Origin: Candidatus Bipolaricaulota bacterium | GTDB taxonomy: Bacteria > Bipolaricaulota > Bipolaricaulia > Bipolaricaulales > Bipolaricaulaceae | Length of the DNA: 7,527 bases | NCBI GenBank assembly: GCA_021159405.1 | Contig: JAGGRX010000013.1 | Coordinates: 1 to 7,527 of the forward strand | Reading direction: 5' to 3' | Shown: piece by piece, positions 1-4,851 of the stretch | Position numbering within the stretch: position 1 is the first letter of the stretch | How the letters are laid out: each line of letters begins with the position of its first letter | Notes under the pieces: generated by a model | The model's database searches: none | Told to the model about the DNA's origin: nothing | The model's input: the letters and a program-made list of their open reading frames with translations, nothing else | Translations under genes and position numbers: made by a program

Positions 1-433
1 CCCCAGAAGAACCCCCCGGGACCCGGGCCGGGTCGTGTGGGTTACGCGTGGGGCCGAAGGCGGAGTGCTCGGTGGAGGAACCCATGGCGAACTCATCCAG
101 GTTCGTCTTCCCCTGCACCTGGGCCCCGGCCGCCCGAAGCCGGGCCACACAGGTGGCATCGAACGGCGGCCGAAAGTGGGAAAGGATCTTGGAACCACAG
201 GTGGTGGGAAAGTCCACGGTGGTAAGGTTGTCCTTCACCGCCACGGGAAGCCCGGCTAGCGGAAGCCGGCGTAGCCCTTCCCCTCTCCTCACAAGCTCTT
301 CAGGGTCAGCGAGGGCGAGGAAGGCATGGACCTCAGGCTCCCGCTCCTCGATCCGTTTCCACAGGGATTCGATTACCTGGGAAAGGGAAAGACTTCCCTG
401 CTTCAGGGAGGAAAGGACCCCGGTAAGGGTCAC
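1..433 (-). CDS. gatA: Glutamyl/aspartyl-tRNA amidotransferase subunit A, N-terminal part (runs off left edge)
   Basis: GatA is the amidase subunit of the cytoplasmic GatCAB complex. It releases ammonia from glutamine so that misacylated Glu-tRNA(Gln) or Asp-tRNA(Asn) can be amidated. Translating the reverse strand gives 144 codons before the window edge. The amidase-signature landmarks are clear: PVAVKDN with the catalytic lysine at residue 67, TTCGSKIL at 77-84, DATCVARLRAAGA at 92-104, GKTNLDEFAMGSSTEHSAFG at 108-127, and PGGSSG at the edge, where the serine-rich catalytic segment begins. An in-frame stop at 455-457 bounds the start. GTG codons lie at 442, 439 and 433; I chose 433 because GGGGAG sits 8 bases upstream and the protein then begins TLTGVLSSLKQG, as GatA proteins usually do. 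It follows tRNA-Leu on the same strand by about 80 bases and probably shares its promoter. The C-terminal part, with the nucleophilic serine, is outside the window. Family assignment is very secure; the exact start is not. Confidence 0.93.
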   Translation of the reverse strand, partial: MTLTGVLSSLKQGSLSLSQVIESLWKRIEEREPEVHAFLALADPEELVRRGEGLRRLPLAGLPVAVKDNLTTVDFPTTCGSKILSHFRPPFDATCVARLRAAGAQVQGKTNLDEFAMGSSTEHSAFGPTRNPHDPARVPGGSSG

Positions 434-513
434 GCCCACCACTCCCCATCGGTCTCAAACCCTGGCCGGAGGCTGAAAGCAGAACCGCTCGCGAGCCCTT
501 TCGGGGTCATCCC

Positions 514-603
514 TGGTGCCGGGGGTGGGACTCGAACCCACACGGGGGTAAAAGCCCCACTGGATCCTGAGTCCAGCGCGTCTACCAATTCCGCCACCCC
601 GGC
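514..603 (-). tRNA. tRNA-Leu, anticodon CAG, CCA encoded
   Basis: The reverse strand folds as a class II tRNA with a long variable arm. The 7-bp acceptor stem pairs GCCGGGG (603-597) with CCCCGGC (524-518), followed by discriminator A at 517 and an encoded CCA at 516-514. The anticodon stem pairs CTGGA (576-572) with TCCAG (564-560) around loop CTCAGGA, giving anticodon CAG at 569-567, which reads leucine codon CTG. The D-loop carries TTGGTAGA. The variable arm is GGGG-CTTTTA-CCCC, and the T-arm is GTGGG-TTCGAGT-CCCAC. The long variable arm and discriminator A fit leucine. It has a good promoter just upstream and gatA downstream on the same strand. Confidence 0.98.
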
Positions 604-613
604 CTGTCGAGCA

Positions 614-641
614 ATTCTATGATGAACCACGGGCAAGTCAA
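614..641 (-). promoter_or_regulatory. Promoter of tRNA-Leu (and probably gatA)
   Basis: On the reverse strand, TTGACT (641-636) and TAGAAT (619-614) are separated by 16 bp. This matches a housekeeping sigma-70-type promoter. The -10 box ends 10 bases before the first base of the tRNA, so transcription should start about 3-4 bases upstream of it, typical of stable RNA genes. Confidence 0.65.
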
Positions 642-652
642 GAACATTTGAC
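637..652. promoter_or_regulatory. Inverted repeat formed by two back-to-back -35 boxes; possible operator
   Basis: GTCAA (637-641), a 6-base spacer, and TTGAC (648-652) form a perfect 5-6-5 inverted repeat. The left arm lies within the -35 of the tRNA-Leu promoter and the right arm within the -35 proposed for the Crp/Fnr-type gene. The 5-6-5 geometry equals that of Crp-family operators, but the bases are not the E. coli CRP (TGTGA) or FNR (TTGAT) half-sites. An autoregulatory site is possible; a plain juxtaposition of two -35 boxes also explains it. Confidence 0.4.
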
Positions 653-677
653 GGGGAATGGTACAATCAGTTAGACT
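648..677 (+). promoter_or_regulatory. Possible promoter of the Crp/Fnr-family gene
   Basis: TTGACG (648-653) is a good -35 box. The matching -10 would be TTAGAC (671-676, 17-bp spacing) or TAGACT (672-677, 18-bp spacing), both mediocre. The nicer TACAAT at 662-667 is only 8 bases from this -35 and has no good -35 of its own. Either -10 puts the transcription start within roughly 15 bases of the first start codon, so the leader would be very short or absent. Confidence 0.35.
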
Positions 678-686
678 GCCCAATGG

Positions 687-1370
687 GTGAGGGGGATGGT
701 CGAACTGAAAGATTTCAGGGTGTTCGCGGACCTCAAGGCGGAGGATCTGGAAAAGCTCGACCAGCTCATAAGAAAGATCGACTACGGGGCCGACGAGCTC
801 ATCTTCATGGAGGGGGCGCCTGCCTTCGGCTTCTACCTGGTCTTCTCCGGGGCGGTGAAACTCGTGAAGCGCTCGGCTAAAGGCAAATCCCAGATCCTCA
901 AGATCGTGGGGCCGGGGGGGCTCCTCGGTGAGACCACCCTGTTCGATAAGGGGGTACACAACGCCTATGCCAAGACCCTGGTCCCGTCCACGGTGGGGTT
1001 TATCGAGAGGGGGGATTTCTTCTACTTCCTCGAACACCACACCAAAGTGATATTCCGCTTCTTCGAGCGGCTTTCCCTGGAGGTAAAGGCGTTTCAGAAC
1101 AAGCTGGCCGAGCGTTCCTATGCTTCGAGCAAAGAACGCCTGGCGCGGCTCATCCTGGCGCTGGGACGCTCCGGGATCGAGCTTTCCCGTAGCGAACTCG
1201 CCGAGATGGCCGGTGTGTCCTCAAAAACCGCCATCCGCACCCTCGGGGAACTCGAATCCAGAGGGATAATCTCCCTGGACAACCGCAAGATCAAGGTGCT
1301 CAAGGAGGAATACCTTCGCCGCCTGATGGAACCGTTCACGGTGAGCGTGGACGATTCGGTCATCATTTAG
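687..1370 (+). CDS. Crp/Fnr-family transcriptional regulator, cysteine-free
   Basis: A 227-residue cytoplasmic DNA-binding protein of usual family length. Residues about 8-110 form the cyclic-nucleotide-type beta-roll, with GPGGLLGETTLF at 75-86. A long dimerisation helix spans about 111-145. The winged HTH covers about 165-205, with LSRSELAEMAGVSSKTAIRT at 166-185. There is no cysteine anywhere, which excludes an FNR-type 4Fe-4S sensor. Where E. coli CRP has the Arg-Ser pair that holds the cAMP phosphate, this protein has Asn-Ala (92-93), so cAMP is an unlikely ligand. In the recognition helix, CRP Arg180-Glu181 correspond to Ser179-Lys180 here, so DNA specificity should differ. I chose GTG 687, close behind the proposed -10; ATG 696 (224 residues) is the alternative, with GAGGGGG directly against it. 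It leads the kinase and receiver genes on the same strand. Ligand and targets are unknown. Confidence 0.92.
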   Translation: MRGMVELKDFRVFADLKAEDLEKLDQLIRKIDYGADELIFMEGAPAFGFYLVFSGAVKLVKRSAKGKSQILKIVGPGGLLGETTLFDKGVHNAYAKTLVPSTVGFIERGDFFYFLEHHTKVIFRFFERLSLEVKAFQNKLAERSYASSKERLARLILALGRSGIELSRSELAEMAGVSSKTAIRTLGELESRGIISLDNRKIKVLKEEYLRRLMEPFTVSVDDSVII

Positions 1371-1374
1371 AAGC

Positions 1375-1403
1375 CCACCCTCGACAAAGGGCTAGGAGGG
1401 TGG
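1375..1403 (+). promoter_or_regulatory. Stem-loop between the regulator and kinase genes, covering an SD-like AGGAGGG
   Basis: CCACCCTC (1375-1382) pairs perfectly with GAGGGTGG (1396-1403) across a 13-base loop. The right arm covers most of the only strong Shine-Dalgarno-like run nearby (AGGAGGG, 1394-1400) and the GTG at 1400. No T-run follows, so it is not a classical terminator. It could limit translation, act as a processing or partial-termination site, or be neutral. Confidence 0.4.
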
Positions 1404-1462
1404 TGATCGGTGTCCTTGGCCCAGCCTCGATTCACGGGCATCCTCCGGGGGGTACCACGAAG

Positions 1463-3292
1463 ATGAAAAGGATACGGAGAAAGGGCCGCTTGAGCCGTGC
1501 GGTCCCGGTTTTGCTAGCTTATGGCCTGGCAGCGGCCTTGTTGCTTGGCCTAGGTGAGTCTGTGTCTTTGCCGCTTTATTTCCTCCTTGTGTCCCTGCCC
1601 TTGGCGATGGCAACTCTGTCCCTGAAAAAGACGGGTGCAATCGTGGGGACTGGGGTCAGCGTGCTGATTTCTCTCCCTTTCCTGCTTGGAAAGCCTCCCG
1701 CCCTCGGGGCTGCCACCGGGATCCTTCTTGTAGGGGTGGCCCTCATCTCCCTGGGGGTCGATCATCTATGGCAGAAGCGCACAAGAAAGACGGTGAGGAA
1801 GGAAGTAGACATCTGCTGCGGGGAGGAGGTATTTGAGAATTCCCTGAACATAGTCCATGTGATCGACCGCGAGGGGAACGTGCTGCGCCGCAACCGCGCC
1901 TCCCGGGAGCTGTTAGGTTGGCCCCACAAGCGCACCTTGCACCTCAGCGAGTATTTGCACCCCCAGGACATCGGCCGGTTCAAGGCCGAGCTCGAGCTCC
2001 TGTTCGAGCGGGGTGAGCTGCGTAACGTGGAGCTTAGGTTTGTATCCGAGGGGAAAAGGTCGGTGCCCGTTGAGCTTCAGGGCAAACGGGTCACGGGCAA
2101 GATCGCGGTGCTGGAGGCCCGCGACCGGACCGAGATCGCAGCCCTGGAGATGAAGCTCGCCGAGGAGGAGGCCCGCTACCGCTACCTCATCGAGGACGGC
2201 ATCGATACCCTCGACCTCGGGATCATGCTGGTGGACCGGCAAGGACACGTGCTGTGGGCGAATCGGGCGGTGGAGGAGTTCTTCGGGGTAAGGCGGGATG
2301 AGCTCATCGGGATCCCCGCCATCAGGGCACTCTCCAAATTCGTACATGTGTTCGAGGACCCCCATGAGTTCGCAAGCCGGGTGCGGGAGGCCTACAAACA
2401 GGCGGCCCCCATCGAGGGGATGACCCTGCACGTCATCCCTGGGCCAGGGCGTGCCGAGCGGGTGCTCCAGTACCGCTCGATCCCCATCGAAACCGAACGC
2501 TACCGGGGCGGACGCATCGACTACTATGCGGACATCACCGAGCTCAAGAAGCTGGAACAGGAGCTGAGACAGCACACCAGGGAGCTCGCCGAGGTGAACG
2601 CGAAGCTCCGGGAGTTCACCACCGTGGTCTCCCACGACCTGCGCAGCCCGGCCCGCACCGCCTTGGGGTTTGTGTCCACCATCCTCTCCCACTGCAATGG
2701 AGAACTCCCCGGTCAGGTTAGGGAGGATTTGGAAAAGGTGAAGGGGCGCCTCGCTTACATGGACAGGCTGGTGGAGGACCTCTCGCATTATTCCTCCATC
2801 CGGCTTGACCCCTCTTCCTTCGAGCGGGTTGACTTAAAGAGGATAGTGCGGGAGAGGCTGGAGGACCTGGGCGATCGCCTCACTGGCGTGAGCCTGAGGG
2901 TGGACGAAAACCTGCCCACGGTCTGGGGCGTTCCCACCATGCTGGGGGAGCTGTTTTCCAATCTGGTGAGCAACGCCGTGAAGTTCAACGACAAGGCCCT
3001 GCCGGTCGTGGAAGTGGGATGGAAGGAAGCCGGAAAGGGCGCTTACCTCTTCTATGTACGGGACAACGGTCCTGGAATCGAGGCGGAATATCGGGAGAAG
3101 ATATTTGGGATCTTTGAGAAGCTGGATCCCAAAAAGGAGGGCACGGGCGCTGGCCTGGCCATCTGTAAGAGGATCGTGGAGGAACACGGTGGGCGGATTT
3201 GGGTTGAGTCTGAGGTGGGCAAAGGGAGCACCTTCTACTTCACCCTGCCCAAGGTGCCCGTGAAAAAAGGGGTGGAAGACCATGCCCAGTGA
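1463..3292 (+). CDS. Membrane-bound sensor histidine kinase (4 TM, PAS-PAS-HisKA-HATPase)
   Basis: A hybrid-free sensor kinase that should autophosphorylate and pass phosphate to the adjacent receiver. Counting from the alternative start GTG 1400 (630 residues), four hydrophobic helices lie at about 33-51, 55-74, 79-97 and 100-119, after a basic MKRIRRKGR segment. They are followed by PAS domain 1 (about 143-240), a short helical linker, PAS domain 2 (about 258-380) and a coiled coil (about 381-407). HisKA has VVSHDLRSPART with phospho-acceptor His412. HATPase_c has NLVSNAVKFND (521-531), RDNGPGI (554-560), FGIFEKLD (569-576) and GTGAGLAICKRIVEEHGG (581-598). The H-box and G2 region resemble kinases paired with Rcp1-type receivers. 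I prefer ATG 1463 (609 residues) because it begins with the basic segment and has GGGGGG 10 bases upstream; the 21 extra residues from GTG 1400 look non-structured. The last 11 bases overlap the receiver gene. The stimulus is unknown. Two adjacent cysteines (139-140) follow the last membrane helix. Confidence 0.94.
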   Translation: MKRIRRKGRLSRAVPVLLAYGLAAALLLGLGESVSLPLYFLLVSLPLAMATLSLKKTGAIVGTGVSVLISLPFLLGKPPALGAATGILLVGVALISLGVDHLWQKRTRKTVRKEVDICCGEEVFENSLNIVHVIDREGNVLRRNRASRELLGWPHKRTLHLSEYLHPQDIGRFKAELELLFERGELRNVELRFVSEGKRSVPVELQGKRVTGKIAVLEARDRTEIAALEMKLAEEEARYRYLIEDGIDTLDLGIMLVDRQGHVLWANRAVEEFFGVRRDELIGIPAIRALSKFVHVFEDPHEFASRVREAYKQAAPIEGMTLHVIPGPGRAERVLQYRSIPIETERYRGGRIDYYADITELKKLEQELRQHTRELAEVNAKLREFTTVVSHDLRSPARTALGFVSTILSHCNGELPGQVREDLEKVKGRLAYMDRLVEDLSHYSSIRLDPSSFERVDLKRIVRERLEDLGDRLTGVSLRVDENLPTVWGVPTMLGELFSNLVSNAVKFNDKALPVVEVGWKEAGKGAYLFYVRDNGPGIEAEYREKIFGIFEKLDPKKEGTGAGLAICKRIVEEHGGRIWVESEVGKGSTFYFTLPKVPVKKGVEDHAQ

Positions 3293-3722
3293 ACGCCGAA
3301 TGGTCATCTTGGTAGTGGAAGATGAAGATCTCCACTACGAGCTTATCGAGCGGTCTGTGAAATCCGTGGAGAAGGGAGGGGCCCGGTATGAGCTTTATCG
3401 GGCCGCAGATGGGGCGGAGGCACTCGACTTCTTGTTCAGAAGGGGGAAGTACGCCGACGCACCCCGCCCCAACCTGATCCTCCTGGACCTGCGTCTTCCC
3501 AAGGTGTCTGGAATGGACGTGCTTAAGGAGATCAAGGAGGATGAACGGCTGCGCAAGATCCCGGTGGTGGTGCTCACCGTGTCCACCAACGAGGAGGAGA
3601 TGGTGCGGGCCTACGACTCCGGTGCCGCCGGATTTTTGAACAAGCCCGCCACCCCCGAGGACTTCGAACGCCTGCTCACCACCGTCTGGGAGTACTGGCG
3701 TATCGCCCGTCTGCCCGAGTAA
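3282..3722 (+). CDS. Single-domain response regulator, Rcp1/CheY-like
   Basis: A 146-residue receiver domain with no output domain, so it should signal by protein contact or phosphorelay and not by binding DNA itself. Visible landmarks are the acidic pair Glu13-Asp14 in VVEDED, phospho-acceptor Asp69 in LILLDLRLPKVSGMDVLKEI, Thr99 in VVVLTVS, and Lys121 in FLNKPATPEDF. The long stretch FRRGKYADAPRPN before Asp69 is typical of Rcp1-type receivers, which are usually encoded next to PAS/GAF or phytochrome-like kinases. ATG 3282 lies inside the kinase gene, with an 11-base overlap ending at the kinase TGA, and a GGGGTGG run lies a suitable distance upstream. The overlap implies translational coupling and that the kinase is its partner. 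The downstream effector is not apparent in the window. Confidence 0.94.
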   Translation: MPSERRMVILVVEDEDLHYELIERSVKSVEKGGARYELYRAADGAEALDFLFRRGKYADAPRPNLILLDLRLPKVSGMDVLKEIKEDERLRKIPVVVLTVSTNEEEMVRAYDSGAAGFLNKPATPEDFERLLTTVWEYWRIARLPE

Positions 3723-3822
3723 GGCGCGTGTCCCTCGGCCGGCCGACAAATCGCCCTGCCCCGGGTGCCGTTCGTCCTGTAACCCCTTCCTAGTTCGCGG
3801 TGTACTTGGAATGTAGCAATGG

Positions 3823-3956
3823 TCACGTGCCTGAGGCGTGGTGCCGGCCGAGTGGGGTTTCCGACCCCCCGGACCGGGGCCGGAAGGGATGGAGATGGCA
3901 AAACGCTCAATTGCCCCGGTCCGTGAGGCTGCCGTTCGAATCGGCGGGGCACGTGG
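3823..3956 (+). ncRNA. Candidate structured RNA with tRNA-like closing stem and T-arm (unclassified)
   Basis: The ends pair through a perfect 8-bp helix, CACGTGCC (3824-3831) with GGCACGTG (3948-3955), extended by G.U pairs. Directly inside the 3' strand is a T-arm: GCCG-TTCGAAT-CGGC (3931-3945), whose loop is the exact tRNA consensus. As in tRNA, the T-arm abuts the closing stem with no gap. Two bases (GA) after the 5' strand comes a D-arm-like GGC-GTGGT-GCC (3835-3845) containing GG, the bases that in tRNA dock to the T-loop. Between them lie a GGGGT/ACCCC hairpin (3854-3868) and a perfect 11-bp helix (3870-3880 with 3913-3923) closing a 32-base loop. About 84 bases separate the D-like and T arms, too many for a normal tRNA. 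I found no credible anticodon arm, tag-peptide frame or CCA. tmRNA and bacterial Y RNAs are known to contain tRNA-like parts, but I cannot assign either. GC-rich sequence makes chance helices common, so confidence is moderate. Confidence 0.4.
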
Positions 3957-3973
3957 GAACTGGGCCCACTTTT
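3953..3973 (+). terminator. Hairpin plus TTTT, possible terminator
   Basis: GTGGG (3953-3957) pairs with CCCAC (3965-3969) around a 7-base loop and is followed at once by TTTT (3970-3973). The stem is short and the T-run modest. It would end transcripts from the response-regulator operon or the candidate RNA. Its left arm shares three bases with the closing stem of that RNA, so the two folds compete slightly. Confidence 0.4.
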
Positions 3974-4009
3974 CCGGCTCCCTTTCCCGCCCGGGGAGCC
4001 TCGGTTCCG

Positions 4010-4037
4010 CAAGGGAGGGGCTTAGGCCCCTCCCTTG
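4010..4037. terminator. Perfect 12-bp hairpin with the gene's stop codon in its loop
   Basis: CAAGGGAGGGGC (4010-4021) pairs perfectly with GCCCCTCCCTTG (4026-4037) around a 4-base loop. The stop codon of the minus-strand secreted-protein gene (4022-4024) lies in that loop, so the last codons form one arm. The stem is symmetrical and could act on either strand, but no T-run follows on either side. A bidirectional transcription barrier or a 3'-end protecting structure are the likeliest roles. Confidence 0.5.
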
Positions 4038-4753
4038 CCCCCCTCAGGGGCAAGGAGCAGGTCCAAAAGATATTGAGCTGCCCCCCGTGCCTGCTCCTCC
4101 TCTTCCTCACTGAGCACACGGTTTGCCAGCTCAAGAAGCCTGTCCAGGGCCGCGACCCCCTCAGGGGGGATCCCAGGAGGCCGTTCCCCCGCAAGATAAG
4201 CCGCCCATGACTCCTCGATGTTGAGGTACAGGGGCGAGGGGGAAAGGAGCACCGTCTGGGCGAGAAAAGCGACCTGAAAAGGCCAACCTTGCCCCTGAGC
4301 TTCCGCGTCGCGGCTGGCCGCGAGCACCACGTCGTCAACCGCGCTCCGGACCTGGCCCAACGTCCCCAAAAGCTCCTTAAGTTCGTCCTCTTCAAGGGCG
4401 GAAAGGCCTTTCTCCAGCGCACTTTGAAGGACACCCATCCCTGACCCCATCTCGTTCCTGGCCGTGACCACTGCCTGGTACGTTCCCTCCCAGCCTGGGG
4501 CGTCGGAAAGGGCTTCCCCTAGGGAGCCAAGGAGTTCCTCCGCCCTTTTGAAGGCGTCGAGGGCTGCCCCAGGATCGGGCTCCGTCCCCCCGGCCAGTTG
4601 CGTCAGGGCGATGCGCTGGCGGTAGAGTTCCACCGGGGCGTAGGCGGAAAGGAGCTGGGCCAACCCGGCCCCGAGCTCAGCCGGCCGCAGCCCCCCTTGC
4701 CCGAAAACCGAAGCGACTAACGCCAGGACGAGTGCACATCGCAGTTGCTTCAT
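4022..4753 (-). CDS. Secreted protein of unknown function
   Basis: I do not recognise this 243-residue protein. It begins with a clear Sec signal peptide: charged MKQLR, a hydrophobic core at about 6-17, and a plausible cleavage site after Gly18 in VFG-QG. The only early cysteine (6) is inside the signal, not at its end, so it is not a lipoprotein. The mature part is rich in Ala, Leu and Glu and looks mostly helical. It has segments around 62-82, 105-150 and 198-235, a run of five Glu (216-220) and a Gly-rich tail. No catalytic motif, metal site or membrane helix is visible beyond the signal. The ATG at 4753 has no spaced Shine-Dalgarno, and a -10 box ends 6 bases before it, suggesting a leaderless message. 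It diverges from pyrB and converges on the response-regulator operon. A periplasmic or extracellular helical protein is all that can be inferred. Confidence 0.8.
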   Translation of the reverse strand: MKQLRCALVLALVASVFGQGGLRPAELGAGLAQLLSAYAPVELYRQRIALTQLAGGTEPDPGAALDAFKRAEELLGSLGEALSDAPGWEGTYQAVVTARNEMGSGMGVLQSALEKGLSALEEDELKELLGTLGQVRSAVDDVVLAASRDAEAQGQGWPFQVAFLAQTVLLSPSPLYLNIEESWAAYLAGERPPGIPPEGVAALDRLLELANRVLSEEEEEQARGAAQYLLDLLLAPEGGKGGA

Positions 4754-4759
4754 ACCCCT

Positions 4760-4765
4760 ATTTTA
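4760..4765 (-). promoter_or_regulatory. -10 box of the secreted-protein gene, leaderless arrangement
   Basis: On the reverse strand TAAAAT (4765-4760) ends 6 bases before the ATG at 4753, so transcription would start at or next to the A of the start codon. No convincing -35 is visible 16-18 bases further upstream. The AGGGG between box and ATG is too close to serve as a Shine-Dalgarno. Confidence 0.45.
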
Positions 4766-4823
4766 ACGGCGCCATTTGCAGGGTACGGTTCCCCAAAGGC
4801 CTTGGGATCGCCCCCCTCCAAGC

Positions 4824-4851
4824 TTGCCCGGTTTCCAAAGCGTGGTAAAAT
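4824..4851 (+). promoter_or_regulatory. pyrB operon promoter with extended -10, near-leaderless
   Basis: TTGCCC (4824-4829) and TAAAAT (4846-4851) are 16 bp apart, and TGG directly before the -10 makes an extended -10 motif. The box ends 8 bases before the pyrB ATG at 4860, so the mRNA should have at most about 3 leader bases. That leaves no room for a PyrR-binding leader or a pyrimidine attenuator, so control would have to act on initiation or on the enzyme. Confidence 0.55.

Larger units (their letters stand above)
3723..4021. other. Structured gap between convergent genes
   Basis: I see no convincing protein gene here; the open frames that cross it have repetitive proline/arginine/glycine translations. 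The first 100 bases hold a 12-bp perfect palindrome (3735-3746) soon after the response-regulator stop and little else. The rest holds a candidate structured RNA (3823-3956), a hairpin with four Ts (3953-3973), a 7-bp hairpin GGCTCCC/GGGAGCC (3976-3982/3994-4000), and the left arm of the hairpin at the end of the secreted-protein gene. Such a density of hairpins fits a termination zone for two converging transcripts, but the RNA candidate exceeds what termination alone needs. Confidence 0.6.

Noticed and set aside
48..476. Open plus-strand frame of 142 codons
   Set aside because: It is antisense to gatA, whose reverse-strand translation is unmistakable; the plus-strand protein is low-complexity and unlike any family.
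430..666. Short minus-strand frame across the tRNA
   Set aside because: Its translation (AELVDALDSG...) is simply tRNA-Leu read as codons.
662..667. TACAAT as the -10 of the Crp/Fnr gene
   Set aside because: It lies only 8 bases from TTGACG, and the hexamers 16-18 bases upstream are poor matches, so it is kept only as an alternative.
1913..2788. Minus-strand frame of 291 codons inside the kinase gene
   Set aside because: It is an antisense shadow of a GC-rich gene; the plus strand has full kinase motifs and this frame has none.
3735..3746. Perfect palindrome TCGGCCGGCCGA after the response regulator
   Set aside because: Only a 4-bp stem can form once a loop is allowed, no T-run follows, and such GC palindromes are common by chance here.
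3870..3923. CCGGAAGG within the long helix as a signal-recognition-particle RNA
   Set aside because: The SRP domain needs the conserved asymmetric loop after GGAAGGA (AGCAGC-like); here the following bases are GATGGAGATGG.
3823..3956. tmRNA or an ordinary tRNA
   Set aside because: Too short for tmRNA with no tag frame ending in a stop, and too long for a tRNA with no credible anticodon arm; no encoded CCA.
3929..3956. Cobalamin riboswitch-like GCCG...CGGCGGGGCAC segment
   Set aside because: The conserved cobalamin-box elements are missing and no transport or B12 gene follows.
3800..4210. Plus-strand frame of 136 codons across the convergent gap
   Set aside because: Pro/Arg-rich translation that crosses helices and runs into the secreted-protein gene on the opposite strand; no start signals.
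4796..4803. AAGGCCTT palindrome between pyrB and the divergent gene
   Set aside because: Eight bases, not aligned with either promoter's start site; too short to support an operator call.
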